DNA from: Tieghemostelium lacteum
Taxonomy: Eukaryota; Evosea; Eumycetozoa; Dictyosteliales; Raperosteliaceae
Reading direction: 5' to 3'
Length of the DNA: 64,000 nt
Assembly: GCA_001606155.1 (NCBI GenBank)
Contig: LODT01000021.1
Location: forward strand, 558,001-622,000
Part shown: one piece after another, positions 55,550-64,000 of the stretch
Layout: every line of letters begins with the position of its first letter
Position numbering within the stretch: position 1 is the first letter of the stretch
The notes under the pieces: generated by a model
Seen by the model: the letters and a program-made list of their open reading frames with translations, nothing else
Told to the model about the DNA's origin: nothing
Databases searched by the model: none
Made by a program: the position numbers and the translations under genes

Positions 55550-55837
55550 ATGACAATTATTGGTATGTTATAAAATTCATAACTATGTTTAATCAATATA
55601 TTAATTGGTATTTTAGGTTCTTTATCACAGTTGGGAAATCCAAATAGATCAATTTCAAGATCAACATTATCAGGAACTCTTACTAGTGGGTCTGCAAACT
55701 CTGATATTGATGTAGCTAGAAGAGGAGGTGGAGGTGGAGGAAGAAGAGGAGGTAGAGGTGGAAAAGGTGGTGGTGGTGGTGGTAGAAACAATGTTGATAT
55801 TGATATAGATATAGATATTGATGTTGATCAAAATTAA
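55550..55837 (+). CDS. HssA-like small glycine-rich protein
   Basis: Exons 55550-55562 and 55617-55837, 77 residues. The first exon of 13 nt (MTII) followed by GSLSQLGNPNRSISRSTLSG matches the start of the Dictyostelium hssA/2C/7E family (MTIL.SIS..GNP), including the intron after codon four. The core is ARRGGGGGG, RRGGRGGKGGGGGG, more Arg-rich than the Gly/Cys core of the model family and without cysteine. The tail is VDIDIDIDIDVDQN, an alternating Asp/hydrophobic repeat from a (GATATN)n-like run. These genes are abundant, developmentally expressed and of unknown function. Confidence rests on N-terminus, intron site and composition. Confidence 0.72.
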
Positions 55838-55920
55838 AAAATAAACAATCCATCCTAATCCCAACACATTTAATAACTGATATTCCTTTAATTATTAATT
55901 TATAAGATTATTTATTTGAT

Positions 55921-57411
55921 TTAATATTCAAGTTTAATTGCAGCAACACCTTGTGGTGGAATTATAATTTCAAAAGATAGAGTATTCAAAGAAAGGTATT
56001 TATAATCAATATCTTCGTAAACAAATTGGGCTGAATCGTAGATTTCATCGATTTGATCTTGTGATGGGTAAGTTGGTGAACCCATTTGAGTCCAAATAGC
56101 AATTGGATTACAGTTTTCATCATCAATACGACGAAGGGTTGCAGAGTTGACATTAGCTGGAACGTTATTGATAGTGATACAAACAGTCTCATTGGTGATT
56201 GGGGCACCTGGGATATTGTGATTGTAGACAATAACCATAATTTCACTGTCACCTTTAGTTACTAATACACCAGCAGTTGGATGATCTGGGCCATCTACAT
56301 AGGCTCTTTCGTATCCAGTTTCATGTAAAAGTTCAAAGGCTTTGAAGGATGGTTTTGGAATACCATAGATGGTTTGTAGACCGAAACCTTGGTTGAAAGG
56401 TACAGATTGTTGACCTTGTTCTTCAAATACATCAGAAAATGTCCACCAAGAGAAGATATCAGCAATTCCATAGACATCAATAATATTAAAGATTGCAAAT
56501 GCAGAGGCAAAGGTAGTATCATGTAGACCTGGTGAATATAGACCGTCGTTATATTCAGTGTAGAAAAGTGGCATGTCTGGACCAACAATAGCACGACTGT
56601 TGCTAAGAACTTGGTACATAATATTTCTTTGTACTGGTTGAATATCAGTTGGATACTCATGTGTAGAGACAAAGTCGAGAGTGAAGTTATTCTCTTGAGT
56701 GAATTGTAAAGTCTCTGCAAGATATTGGGATTGGCAAGTAGCTGGACCACCAACTGAGAACTCAGTGGAAACTGATTTAATAGCGTTAAATGTAACTTGT
56801 AAGAGATGGTAATATTCAGTCATGTTACCAGTCCAGAAACCACAGTTTGGTTCGTTCCATACTTCAAAATGCCATTTCTTGACTTCGTCCATTGTGTAAC
56901 GGTCAATGAGATGTTGGAGGAAGTTCTCAATCATGTCAGCCCAGAGAGTGTAGTTCTTTGGTGGAGTGATATTACCACGGTAGTGGAAGATGGTAGTGTT
57001 TCCACTAGCCATTGCAGTGGGCATAAATGAGAGTTCTACAATTGGTCTAACACCAAGACTTAAAATATAGTCATAGACTTGATCGACATTGTAATAGGAG
57101 TAAATGGGGGTACCATCAGCAGCCTCTTGATAGACATTCATATCATCATCAAAAATACCATGGAAACGAATTCTTTCAAATCCAAGTTTATCAACTGCAG
57201 TCTTTAAAGCATCTCTCCAGTCTTGTCTAGTACCTAACCAAGCATGACCTGAACCTACACAACCTTCCCAATAATGTTCCCATTCAGTGGTATTCTTTAG
57301 ATCGGCGGTATATATCAAACTAGTGCTATCACATGTATTTACACTGACACTAGCAAAACATAATTGAATCAATATTAATACTACAAATATGCTTAAAATA
57401 TTCTTATTCAT
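55921..57411 (-). CDS. Secreted glycoside hydrolase family 39
   Basis: Intronless, 496 residues. Signal peptide MNKNILSIFVVLILIQLCFA. The (beta/alpha)8 barrel of GH39 (beta-xylosidase or alpha-iduronidase clan A) is shown by FERIRFHGIFDDDM, the general acid Glu in HFEVWNEPNCGFW, SVGGPATC, VSTHEYP, and the nucleophile Glu in LFYTEYNDG. The C-terminal beta domain has YGIPKPSFKAFELLHE and ends IIPPQGVAAIKLEY. Four or more N-glycosylation sites (NTT, NMT, NYT, NFT) are present. Length and all catalytic features are intact, so it should act on xylo-oligosaccharides or related glycans in the phagosome or outside the cell. Exact substrate is not readable. Confidence 0.9.
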   Translation of the reverse strand: MNKNILSIFVVLILIQLCFASVSVNTCDSTSLIYTADLKNTTEWEHYWEGCVGSGHAWLGTRQDWRDALKTAVDKLGFERIRFHGIFDDDMNVYQEAADGTPIYSYYNVDQVYDYILSLGVRPIVELSFMPTAMASGNTTIFHYRGNITPPKNYTLWADMIENFLQHLIDRYTMDEVKKWHFEVWNEPNCGFWTGNMTEYYHLLQVTFNAIKSVSTEFSVGGPATCQSQYLAETLQFTQENNFTLDFVSTHEYPTDIQPVQRNIMYQVLSNSRAIVGPDMPLFYTEYNDGLYSPGLHDTTFASAFAIFNIIDVYGIADIFSWWTFSDVFEEQGQQSVPFNQGFGLQTIYGIPKPSFKAFELLHETGYERAYVDGPDHPTAGVLVTKGDSEIMVIVYNHNIPGAPITNETVCITINNVPANVNSATLRRIDDENCNPIAIWTQMGSPTYPSQDQIDEIYDSAQFVYEDIDYKYLSLNTLSFEIIIPPQGVAAIKLEY

Positions 57412-57728
57412 CTTGAGATTTCTATATTGTTGGTATCAATCAATCCCCTAATATAAGATGACTTTTTAATCGTAAAAAAAAAAAAAAAAATACAAACAGA
57501 TTTTTGTTGAAAATTTTTTGTAAATATCTATTCAATTGGCTTTTGAGTAAAACCTGGTTTCCCAACACCGAATCATAAAATTTGGTGTGGTATTTTTTTA
57601 GTTAGAAAAATTCAAAAGCCGATTCATATGAACTTATTTACAATTGTTTATTTGAAAAATGGTGATAGGATTACATTGTATTAAATTAGAACCAATCACC
57701 AAAAATGTTGGGTGTAAAAACAATGGAT
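57412..57728. other. Intergenic
   Basis: 18-base A run at 57474-57491. A small stem is possible between CACCGAA (57568-57574) and TTTGGTG (57582-57588). No gene seen. Confidence 0.4.
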
Positions 57729-57965
57729 TTATGTTCTTCTGGATGGTGAAATACTTCTACCTTGACTTCTACTTCTACTTCTACGTCTGAATTGTGGTTG
57801 AGGTGACATATTTCTAACAATATTTCCTCTTACTGGTGATCTACTATTATTTCTATTTAAGTTAGCTCTTGGTGGTGATCTTGATCTTGATCTTGATCTA
57901 CTTCTGTTTCTTAATCTTGGTGGTGGTGATCTACTTCTATTTCTACCTCCAATTTGTTGTGTCAT
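57729..57965 (-). CDS. Small RS-rich protein
   Basis: 78 residues, one exon: MTQQIGGRNRSRSPPPRLRN, then RSRSRSRSRSPPR and a second RS block ending RSISPSRRT. It has no RNA-recognition motif. Arg-Ser repeats are usual in splicing factors, which bind each other through phosphorylated serines, so a role in splicing is possible, but this may be only a short basic peptide or the last exon of a longer SR protein. No upstream exon was found. A TATTTC-like upstream region and A/T-rich flanks fit an independent gene. Confidence 0.6.
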   Translation of the reverse strand: MTQQIGGRNRSRSPPPRLRNRSRSRSRSRSPPRANLNRNNSRSPVRGNIVRNMSPQPQFRRRSRSRSQGRSISPSRRT

Positions 57966-58324
57966 TTTTCAAATACAAGTATGTTCTAATCAAAGTTATT
58001 TGTAGATTAACTATTATTTTTACACAGGTACTATATTTTAATTAAAATGAGAGAATAATTTCAGAAATTTATAAAAAGTTGAATTGATAAAAATATCTTG
58101 TTTGTTGATATTTTACCTCATTTTATCCACATTTGATTTAAAATTCTATGTATCCATTTATAATTCTGGAAATTATCTTTAAAATTCAACAATCAAATAT
58201 TAAATATGTTCAAAATACTAATAGTTTTGTGTTTTTTTGATAATATTATCAATAACAAATGAATTACAATGTATAATTTATTTATAGTGTATTGATAATA
58301 TAGAGTTTTTTTTTTTTTAATCAA
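57966..58324. other. Intergenic
   Basis: A/T-rich upstream DNA of the RS gene and 3' flank of the P2 gene; the 3' end has a T run at 58306-58318. No gene seen. Confidence 0.4.
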
Positions 58325-58666
58325 TTAATCAAAAAGTGGAAACATTGACTCACCGTCACTGTCTGATGAAGAACTTTCGATTACTTGTTTCTTTTTGTTC
58401 GGTTCAGTTTCAGTCTTTTTTTCAGATACCAAGAGAGTTGGTTGAACAGCTTCTACTGTTGATGATTTGGTGGCAGAGGCCATTTTTAATTTACCATCTG
58501 CAATGATTTGTGATAATTGTTTACCTGATAATTTATTAATTACCTCTTCAACTCTCTCAAATTCCACTTGAACTCCAACAGATGTCAAAACTCTAGAAAC
58601 ATCATCTTTGGTTGGGTTCTCTTTACCACCAAGTACGCATAAAATGTAAGCTGCCAAATATTTCAT
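58325..58666 (-). CDS. rplp2: 60S acidic ribosomal protein P2, atypical tail
   Basis: 113 residues, one exon. The N-terminal dimerisation domain is canonical for P2: MKYLAAYILCVLGGKENPTK, DDVSRVLTSVGVQVE and INKLSGKQLSQIIADGKLKM. P1/P2 heterodimers form the ribosomal stalk that recruits elongation factors. The hinge, usually Ala/Gly/Pro-rich, is instead Ser/Thr/Val/Lys-rich (SATKSSTVEAVQPTLLVSEK, then a KKK run), and the C-terminus is SSSSDSDGESMFPLFD in place of the usual EESDDDMGFGLFD. The last LFD and the acidic/serine run needed for factor and kinase contact are kept. It may be a divergent or paralogous P2 rather than the main copy. Confidence 0.85.
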   Translation of the reverse strand: MKYLAAYILCVLGGKENPTKDDVSRVLTSVGVQVEFERVEEVINKLSGKQLSQIIADGKLKMASATKSSTVEAVQPTLLVSEKKTETEPNKKKQVIESSSSDSDGESMFPLFD

Positions 58667-59132
58667 TTCTAAATTATTGTAAAAAATTAATATATTTCTT
58701 TGAATATAGTATATATGGAATTGTTTTATAATGATAAGTACTCTTAATTAATTATTGATTTTGTTTTTTGTATTTGTATTTACAATTGAATAATGAAATA
58801 GACCATGGTTTGGAATATTTTATACTAAAATTTAATTAGTGAAATTTATAAGAACAATTTTAAATTTCAATAATATAAGTAAATTTCCAAAATGTTTGAG
58901 CGGTTATAATGAGATTAAACAATCTACCAGTATTGAGTTTGTCTGATTGATATTTTTTGTTAAAATAAATAATTTTATTATTTGAGAAATTTATAATAAA
59001 AATAATAAATAAACTATTATTTTAAATAAATTAGTAACACGATAGTGTGAGTGGAGTGTGATAATGTTATTATTGTTGTAGTTTAAATGTTGAATGTTAA
59101 ATTAAATTAAATAAATTATAATTGTAGGAATA
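58667..59132. other. Intergenic
   Basis: A/T-rich, P2 upstream and PI3K 3' flank. No gene seen. Confidence 0.4.
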
Positions 59133-62100
59133 TTAATGTGCCAGAATATGAATTGCATTATTAAATTGTGTAGTTTTGGTAGTGAGTGATTCATGAATGA
59201 GAGCAGTGAATTTCTCACGAGCTTTCTCATCGGAGAGCTCCAATGAGAATGATTCTTTTAGATAGTTGAGATCTTCCATGGATTGGAGTTCAGGTATTCC
59301 AGTTGAGACCATCATTGCAAAGAGGTTCATAAAGAGTTTAGCATTCTTTCTGAGGATATTATAGGCAGTACAACAGTAGTTTACAAATTGTAAGAACTTG
59401 GGGGACTCTTTTCCACCCATTACAAAACAAAAGTCAGGTGTGAAAACAAATGGTGCTCTCTCACGTTTGATACCAAATTTCTTTTTATAATTTCCTAGGA
59501 AATGTCCAAAATCAATGTGGAAGAGTCTACCGAGTTTAGTGCACATAAGGTTATCATTATGTCTATCACCTATACCTAACACATAGGTAGCTACACAGTA
59601 CCCTGCACAAGAGAGAATAAATGTATCAACAGCCTTAAGATAATCACTTTCTTGTCTATTATGGAAATGTAACCAATTGTCTAATGGATCCAATTTAAAA
59701 GCTGCAGTAGCACCACCTGCAAGTTTCTGAATCTTTGCAGTTGTTTCACTGTTGAGTACAACCTCAATCATACCAACCATGTCACCAGTAGATATACAAC
59801 CATAAGGCGACAATTTCAAATCCAAGTTCTCTTTCTGCCAGAGTTTATCCATCAATCTTATCATTTGTAAAGTAAGCATATCTTGACGAAGATCATCACC
59901 AACCTTAAAGATAACTTCAATACTATCTGCATTGCTATCTGTGTTAGTAAATGACAGACGTAATGGTAGTTTCTTGGAATCCATATATCGACATTTCTGG
60001 AATATAAGACCATTGGACTCGTATTTAGGATTTAGAGTCAAATGGAATCTCTTTGGCCACTCAATAGACTCTAATTCTCTTAACATGTATTCACGTCTAT
60101 CCTGGTCTTTTAGAGGTTTGATCTTCTTTGCAACATCTGTGAGATTCTCAATGACTTTTTGTTGTTTAAGTAAATCGTGTCTATGAGTACCACAAGCATG
60201 TAAATAGGCTTCTAACAGTATACCAAATCTCTCACTTACACTGGCAACATGCAAATCAGATTTCAAGTACCAAAAGAATGAATGTCCTATATTTCTATTG
60301 AGAATAGCTTTCTTTAACAAAAATCTAGCTAGTTTACTATCATGATAAGGTTCATATTTAAGTACTTGAACTAATTGTAAGAGAATATCTAAAAGTTCCT
60401 CTTCAGGTAACTCTTCAAGACAACTAACTGCATAGGCTCTAACTAGTCTATTTGCATGTTTGGCATCTAAAAGTTCAAGAGCATCATATGGTTTCAATTT
60501 TGGCCATTTATCGATGAAGCTGTGTGCTTCATCAACAGCTTGTGCTTGACACCATGGAACTGATAACATGAGTCTAGGGAGTACTTGAGGGAAGAGCATC
60601 GAGTAGTGTCTCAATGCCCAAAGTTGCTGGTATTTCTCTTTGGAGAGGTCAGATAGGGGATCTAGAGATATAATAGATTCAAAGAATTCTCTCATATCGT
60701 TACTGTTGATTGTTGGAGGTTCTACAACTGGTGTTTTAACAGTACGATGTGGGAATACAACGGGTAGAGAGAATTGTTCAAATTCCAAAAATAATTTGAC
60801 AGCTGTTGGTGACTGGTTTTGTGAACATGTTCCTAAGGGGTTTGCAACATCGTCAGGCCATAAAGACAACTCCATAGGTCCTGATCTAAGTTGAGATTTA
60901 TAATCACTAACCATAAGGTTCACCCACCCAATTGGGAAGTCTTTCTTTCCATTACTTTGAATCTCAATTTGATCCGATTGGTTTGTTGTCATATTGGGCA
61001 ATTGTAAACTATCTGATGAGTTTTGTGAGGTTGCATAGACACTTATACAAAGTCTACTGTCCATTGGAAGATTGCAATAGTCTATATTAGAAAGACTGAT
61101 AAACTCGTCCCATTGAACTGAGGATGGTACCTGATTTTGAAATAGTGATTGAGGTGATGCTGTACTGAATGATGTAGACCCTTTCGATATACATTCAACA
61201 CCATGAAACAAAGCAACATAGACAATAACAGAGATGGTAGAATCATCATCTTTCTTTTGGTAGTTGGATAATGGGATTCCTGATGATCTCTGAACTTTGA
61301 ATCTCAATGGTCTTTTAATATCCCTAATTGAGATTTGAGTAATCTGGTCCCATTGACGTTCTTTAGCTGAAAGTCCCAATACCTCATAGTCTGTTGGTAC
61401 CTCTGGGGGGAACTCAAAACGAGGTTTAAAAGGTGGAGGGTCCAATTCAATTTTTGGTTTCTGAATTAGAATCAAATTGGCTTTGTATCCATGTATTATG
61501 CTCTGACGAACTGTCTCAAAAGTTCTGAGATCAAAAGGACCGTGGATATAGTCAGAATATCCAATAGCTTTCAGAATGAAATCCAAAGGTTTCACGTGGG
61601 GACCTAATTGTTTTGCATAATTTTTTTCAAAAATTCTTGAAGTGAATTGATCAGCAGTCTCATTGGCTATAATCTCCAGAGTCTTTTGACATTGGGTAAT
61701 AGGTAACTGCACTGAAATGTAGATCTTTCCACCAACAGGTGACATTGGAATAGGAAGAGGTGATATCTTGACTTGTAAAGTAGTTTGAATAGTTCCTTTT
61801 ATATTATTGATTTCTTCATATCTCAAACGAGCAGTTACACGTCTGAAATAGTCAACTTCTTCTCCAACCCATTCATGAGTATTAGGAATGAGTTCTCTGA
61901 TAGTTTCATATTCAGATGCAGTCAATTCAGCTGAAGGATCAGCATCTAGAATCTGATACTTTTCAATCATTTTAAGTTTTGGTAGAATTCCATTTCCACG
62001 ACATTGCAGTATATATTCAGACTTGTTTAATGTCAGTGCTCTCTCCAATGGATTTTCATTATAATCCAATATTGCATAGCTATCAGGTGAACATTTCTTC

Positions 62101-63473
62101 AAATTCGAAGCATTTCTATACAATTGAAGATAGTCACTGACTAATCTATCTTTCAATACTTCAATAGTATCAGAACCTTTACATTGAAGTATCTTACTTG
62201 ACTGATTGGGTAATATGAATAAAACTCTAAACGATGTCTTTAAAGCCTTCAATCTCAAAGATGTTGAGTTGAGTATTTGTGAACCACCATTACCATTTCC
62301 ACTGTCACTCAATTTATCAACCAATAGCTTAGATCCTACTTTACTACCACCACTTGATACACCATTACTCTCTTGACTTGGTGTCATATTATGATCAACA
62401 ATCTCTACCAAATCTCTAGATGTATTATGTGTAATAAAAGTCTTTAGAAATTGTCTGGAACCTATAGAAATAAGTTGATTTAGTTGTGTTGGTTTTGGAG
62501 CTGGAACAGGATTGGGTGGTATAACCAAATAAGTTTGAATATTCTTTTCAAGACCAATCTCTTTTCTAGGTATAACTAATTCCAATCTGCCCCTTCTAGC
62601 CCTATTCAAGGATTTCTTTTGTCTAACTGTTTTTTGAATTAAAGGTATATTACTATTAATACTACCATTCTTCAATTGACTGGTATTCGAACCATCAGTA
62701 CCATTACTATTAGCACTAGACTGATCCTGTTGTGTATTACTAGCTACATTTGCTGAATTTGAAGTACTACCATTAGCAACAGTAGTAGTACCATTACTAG
62801 TAGATATTGAAACTAAATTATTATTTTCATCCAAGTGTACAGAACCAATAGGCTTGTTCATTCTATCTAAAATCTCAGAGAGATTGTTAATTGGTTCATT
62901 TGAGAGTATAATGACTTTCTCTCTCTGCTGTTTCTCAACTTCCTGTTTCTTTTTCTCATCAATCTTTTTCTTATTTATAATTCTCTCTTGAATTGATATC
63001 TGACCAATTCCACTAGGTTTAGTGTAACTAGCTGTATCAGGTGTTGTAAACTTTAAACTTCTTTCTCTAACTAACCCTTTTTGCTATAATTTCCATTATT
63101 AATAAATCTAATCTCACAATCAAGCACTATATCAACTAAAACTCACCTTTAAATCTAACAGAGAACCATCTTTAGTCTTTGTTATATCCTTTTTATGAAA
63201 TTCCATATTCTTTTTATGATAAATTTCTTTAATTTCTTTTTCCTCATTGACAACACGTTCGTTTTCTTCTAGTAGGTGGATGGCACCTTCTGGGAGGTGA
63301 TGATCTTGACTAGAATGTAAATTGGTACCATTTGTGCCATTAGTGTTGGTAGTAGTATTACAATGATGGTTATGTAGATGAGTGTTACTAGAATTGATTT
63401 GAATTTTAGTGTTATTCATTTCTATTTGTTCTGTTATCATCTCTTCTGATATTATCTCTTCATGATTTATCAT
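59133..63473 (-). CDS. Class I phosphatidylinositol 3-kinase catalytic subunit
   Basis: Exons 63147-63473 and 59133-63068 (intron 78 nt) give 1420 residues. The acceptor at 63069 was needed because the nearer TATAG leads to a stop in frame. The first 330 residues are Asn/Thr/Ser-rich and disordered, with a Lys-rich stretch after the join. Then come a Ras-binding domain (SFRVLFILPNQSSKILQCKG, about 390-490), a C2 domain (about 720-860), a helical PIK domain (about 930-1090), and the kinase domain with IFKVGDDLRQDMLTLQMI, YVLGIGDRHNDNLM (about 1270), LFHIDFGHFLGNYKKKFG and the basic activation loop KFGIKRERAPFVF, which lets class I enzymes use PIP2. Similar in layout to Dictyostelium PikA/PikB. 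It makes PIP3 for chemotaxis and macropinocytosis. All catalytic residues are kept. Confidence 0.93.
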
Positions 63474-63653
63474 TTAATATATATCTGTACAAAATAAATC
63501 CTTAAAGAAAATATCTATGTTTACTCCTGCTACTATTACAACCGATAACTTTTTAGTTAATTTATAAAAAAAGAATTTTTATTTTATTTTTTTTTTTAAA
63601 AATCTGGATTGTGATGGTGTGTGTCCAATTAATATTAATAGTTTATCCTTTCC

Positions 63654-64000
63654 TTAGTTTTTTTGTTCACCATCAATAGGTTGTATAGTGTCAGTTGATT
63701 CTCCTGGAGTTGTAGTTGTAGTTGTAATTGTAGGTGAAGGTGTAACAGCGTTTGAGGTGGATGTGAATTTACTTTTAATTTTATCAGTTATTCGACGAAT
63801 TGTTGCTGGATTCTTTTTGACTAGCAAAATGATAGCACCGGCAATAGCACCTAATACAACAACAGGTACAACAATACCAACTGCAATCTTCCAGTCATTA
63901 TTTTCTTTCTTTACAAAAGATGAGAAAGTCATTGCCAAAATGGATCCACCACTTGGGAATTGAATTGCAACATAACTTGAATACTCAGATGTATAATTGG
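63654..64000 (-). CDS. Single-pass membrane protein, C-terminal end only
   Basis: The frame is open to the window edge (reads NYTSEYSSYVAIQFPSGGSI at the edge), so the N-terminus lies outside. The visible 114 codons contain an extracellular stretch with a possible N-glycosylation site (NYT), one transmembrane helix (IAVGIVVPVVVLGAIAGAII), a basic stop-transfer flank (KKNPATIRRITDKIKSK) and a cytosolic tail of Ser/Thr/Pro repeats ending DGEQKN. The layout is that of type I surface proteins of dictyostelids, such as those with extracellular beta or TIG domains, but no domain is visible in this part. Family not recognised. Confidence 0.6.
   Translation of the reverse strand, partial: NYTSEYSSYVAIQFPSGGSILAMTFSSFVKKENNDWKIAVGIVVPVVVLGAIAGAIILLVKKNPATIRRITDKIKSKFTSTSNAVTPSPTITTTTTTPGESTDTIQPIDGEQKN

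Noticed and set aside
57568-57588. Small stem-loop downstream of the GH39 gene
   Set aside because: Only seven pairs with a G-T pair; expected by chance in this much sequence.
1-64000. tRNA, rRNA, LTR or LINE elements
   Set aside because: I looked for T-arm motifs (GGTTCRANYCC), long terminal repeats, reverse-transcriptase YxDD and integrase motifs in the gaps and saw none. A scan by tRNAscan-SE and RepeatMasker would be decisive.

Overview
The window looks like nuclear DNA of a social amoeba (Dictyostelia), probably not Dictyostelium discoideum. The signs are very AT-rich intergenic DNA with long A/T runs, compact genes with short GT..AG introns (GTAAGT and GTATGT donors, mostly 50-110 nt), homopolymeric Asn/Gln/Ser/Thr tracts, and lineage-typical genes: an HssA-like small glycine-rich protein, a frizzled/smoothened-like receptor, a GPI-type repeat protein and a class I PI3-kinase. 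TAA, TAG and TGA all act as stops. Gene models were joined by hand from reading frame, splice sites and family alignment from memory; nothing was searched.

Layout. 0-9.7 kb: an MFSD1-like transporter cut by the window edge, exportin-5, a second MFS transporter and a CaMK-type kinase. 9.9-21.8 kb: a USP15-type deubiquitinase, cobalamin-dependent methionine synthase, a secreted SDPP-repeat protein, a dipeptide-epimerase-like enolase-superfamily enzyme and SmD2. 22-29.7 kb: APC1 and glucose-6-phosphate isomerase. 29.7-33 kb: a small accessory region with two tandem paralogues of unknown family, each with a hidden second exon for a C-terminal membrane anchor, a relic of a third copy, and an unrelated decayed gene. 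33-36 kb: histone H1, cytochrome b5 reductase and Hus1. 36-39.6 kb: a gene graveyard with an ORC4-like pseudogene, an unrecognised decayed gene carrying an interlocked inverted repeat, smaller relics, and a GC-rich palindrome. 39.6-51.2 kb: a Byr4/Bfa1-like protein, a RasGAP, a Hippo/MST-type kinase with a SARAH tail, a VARP-like VPS9 protein and a REX1-B-like protein. 51.6-64 kb: the frizzled-like receptor, a C2 protein, the HssA-like protein, a GH39 enzyme, an RS-rich peptide, an atypical ribosomal P2, the PI3-kinase and the C-terminal end of a membrane protein.

Most genes are unlinked housekeeping or signalling genes. Several belong to the same broad processes: Ras/PI3K signalling (RasGAP, PI3K), mitotic exit and cell cycle (APC1, Byr4-like, Hus1) and endosomal traffic (VPS9 protein). 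I see no operon-like logic. No tRNA, rRNA, CRISPR array, LTR element or reverse-transcriptase motif was seen. The most interesting material is in the two accessory stretches (29.7-33 kb and 36-39.6 kb) and in a possible structured RNA near 5.4 kb.
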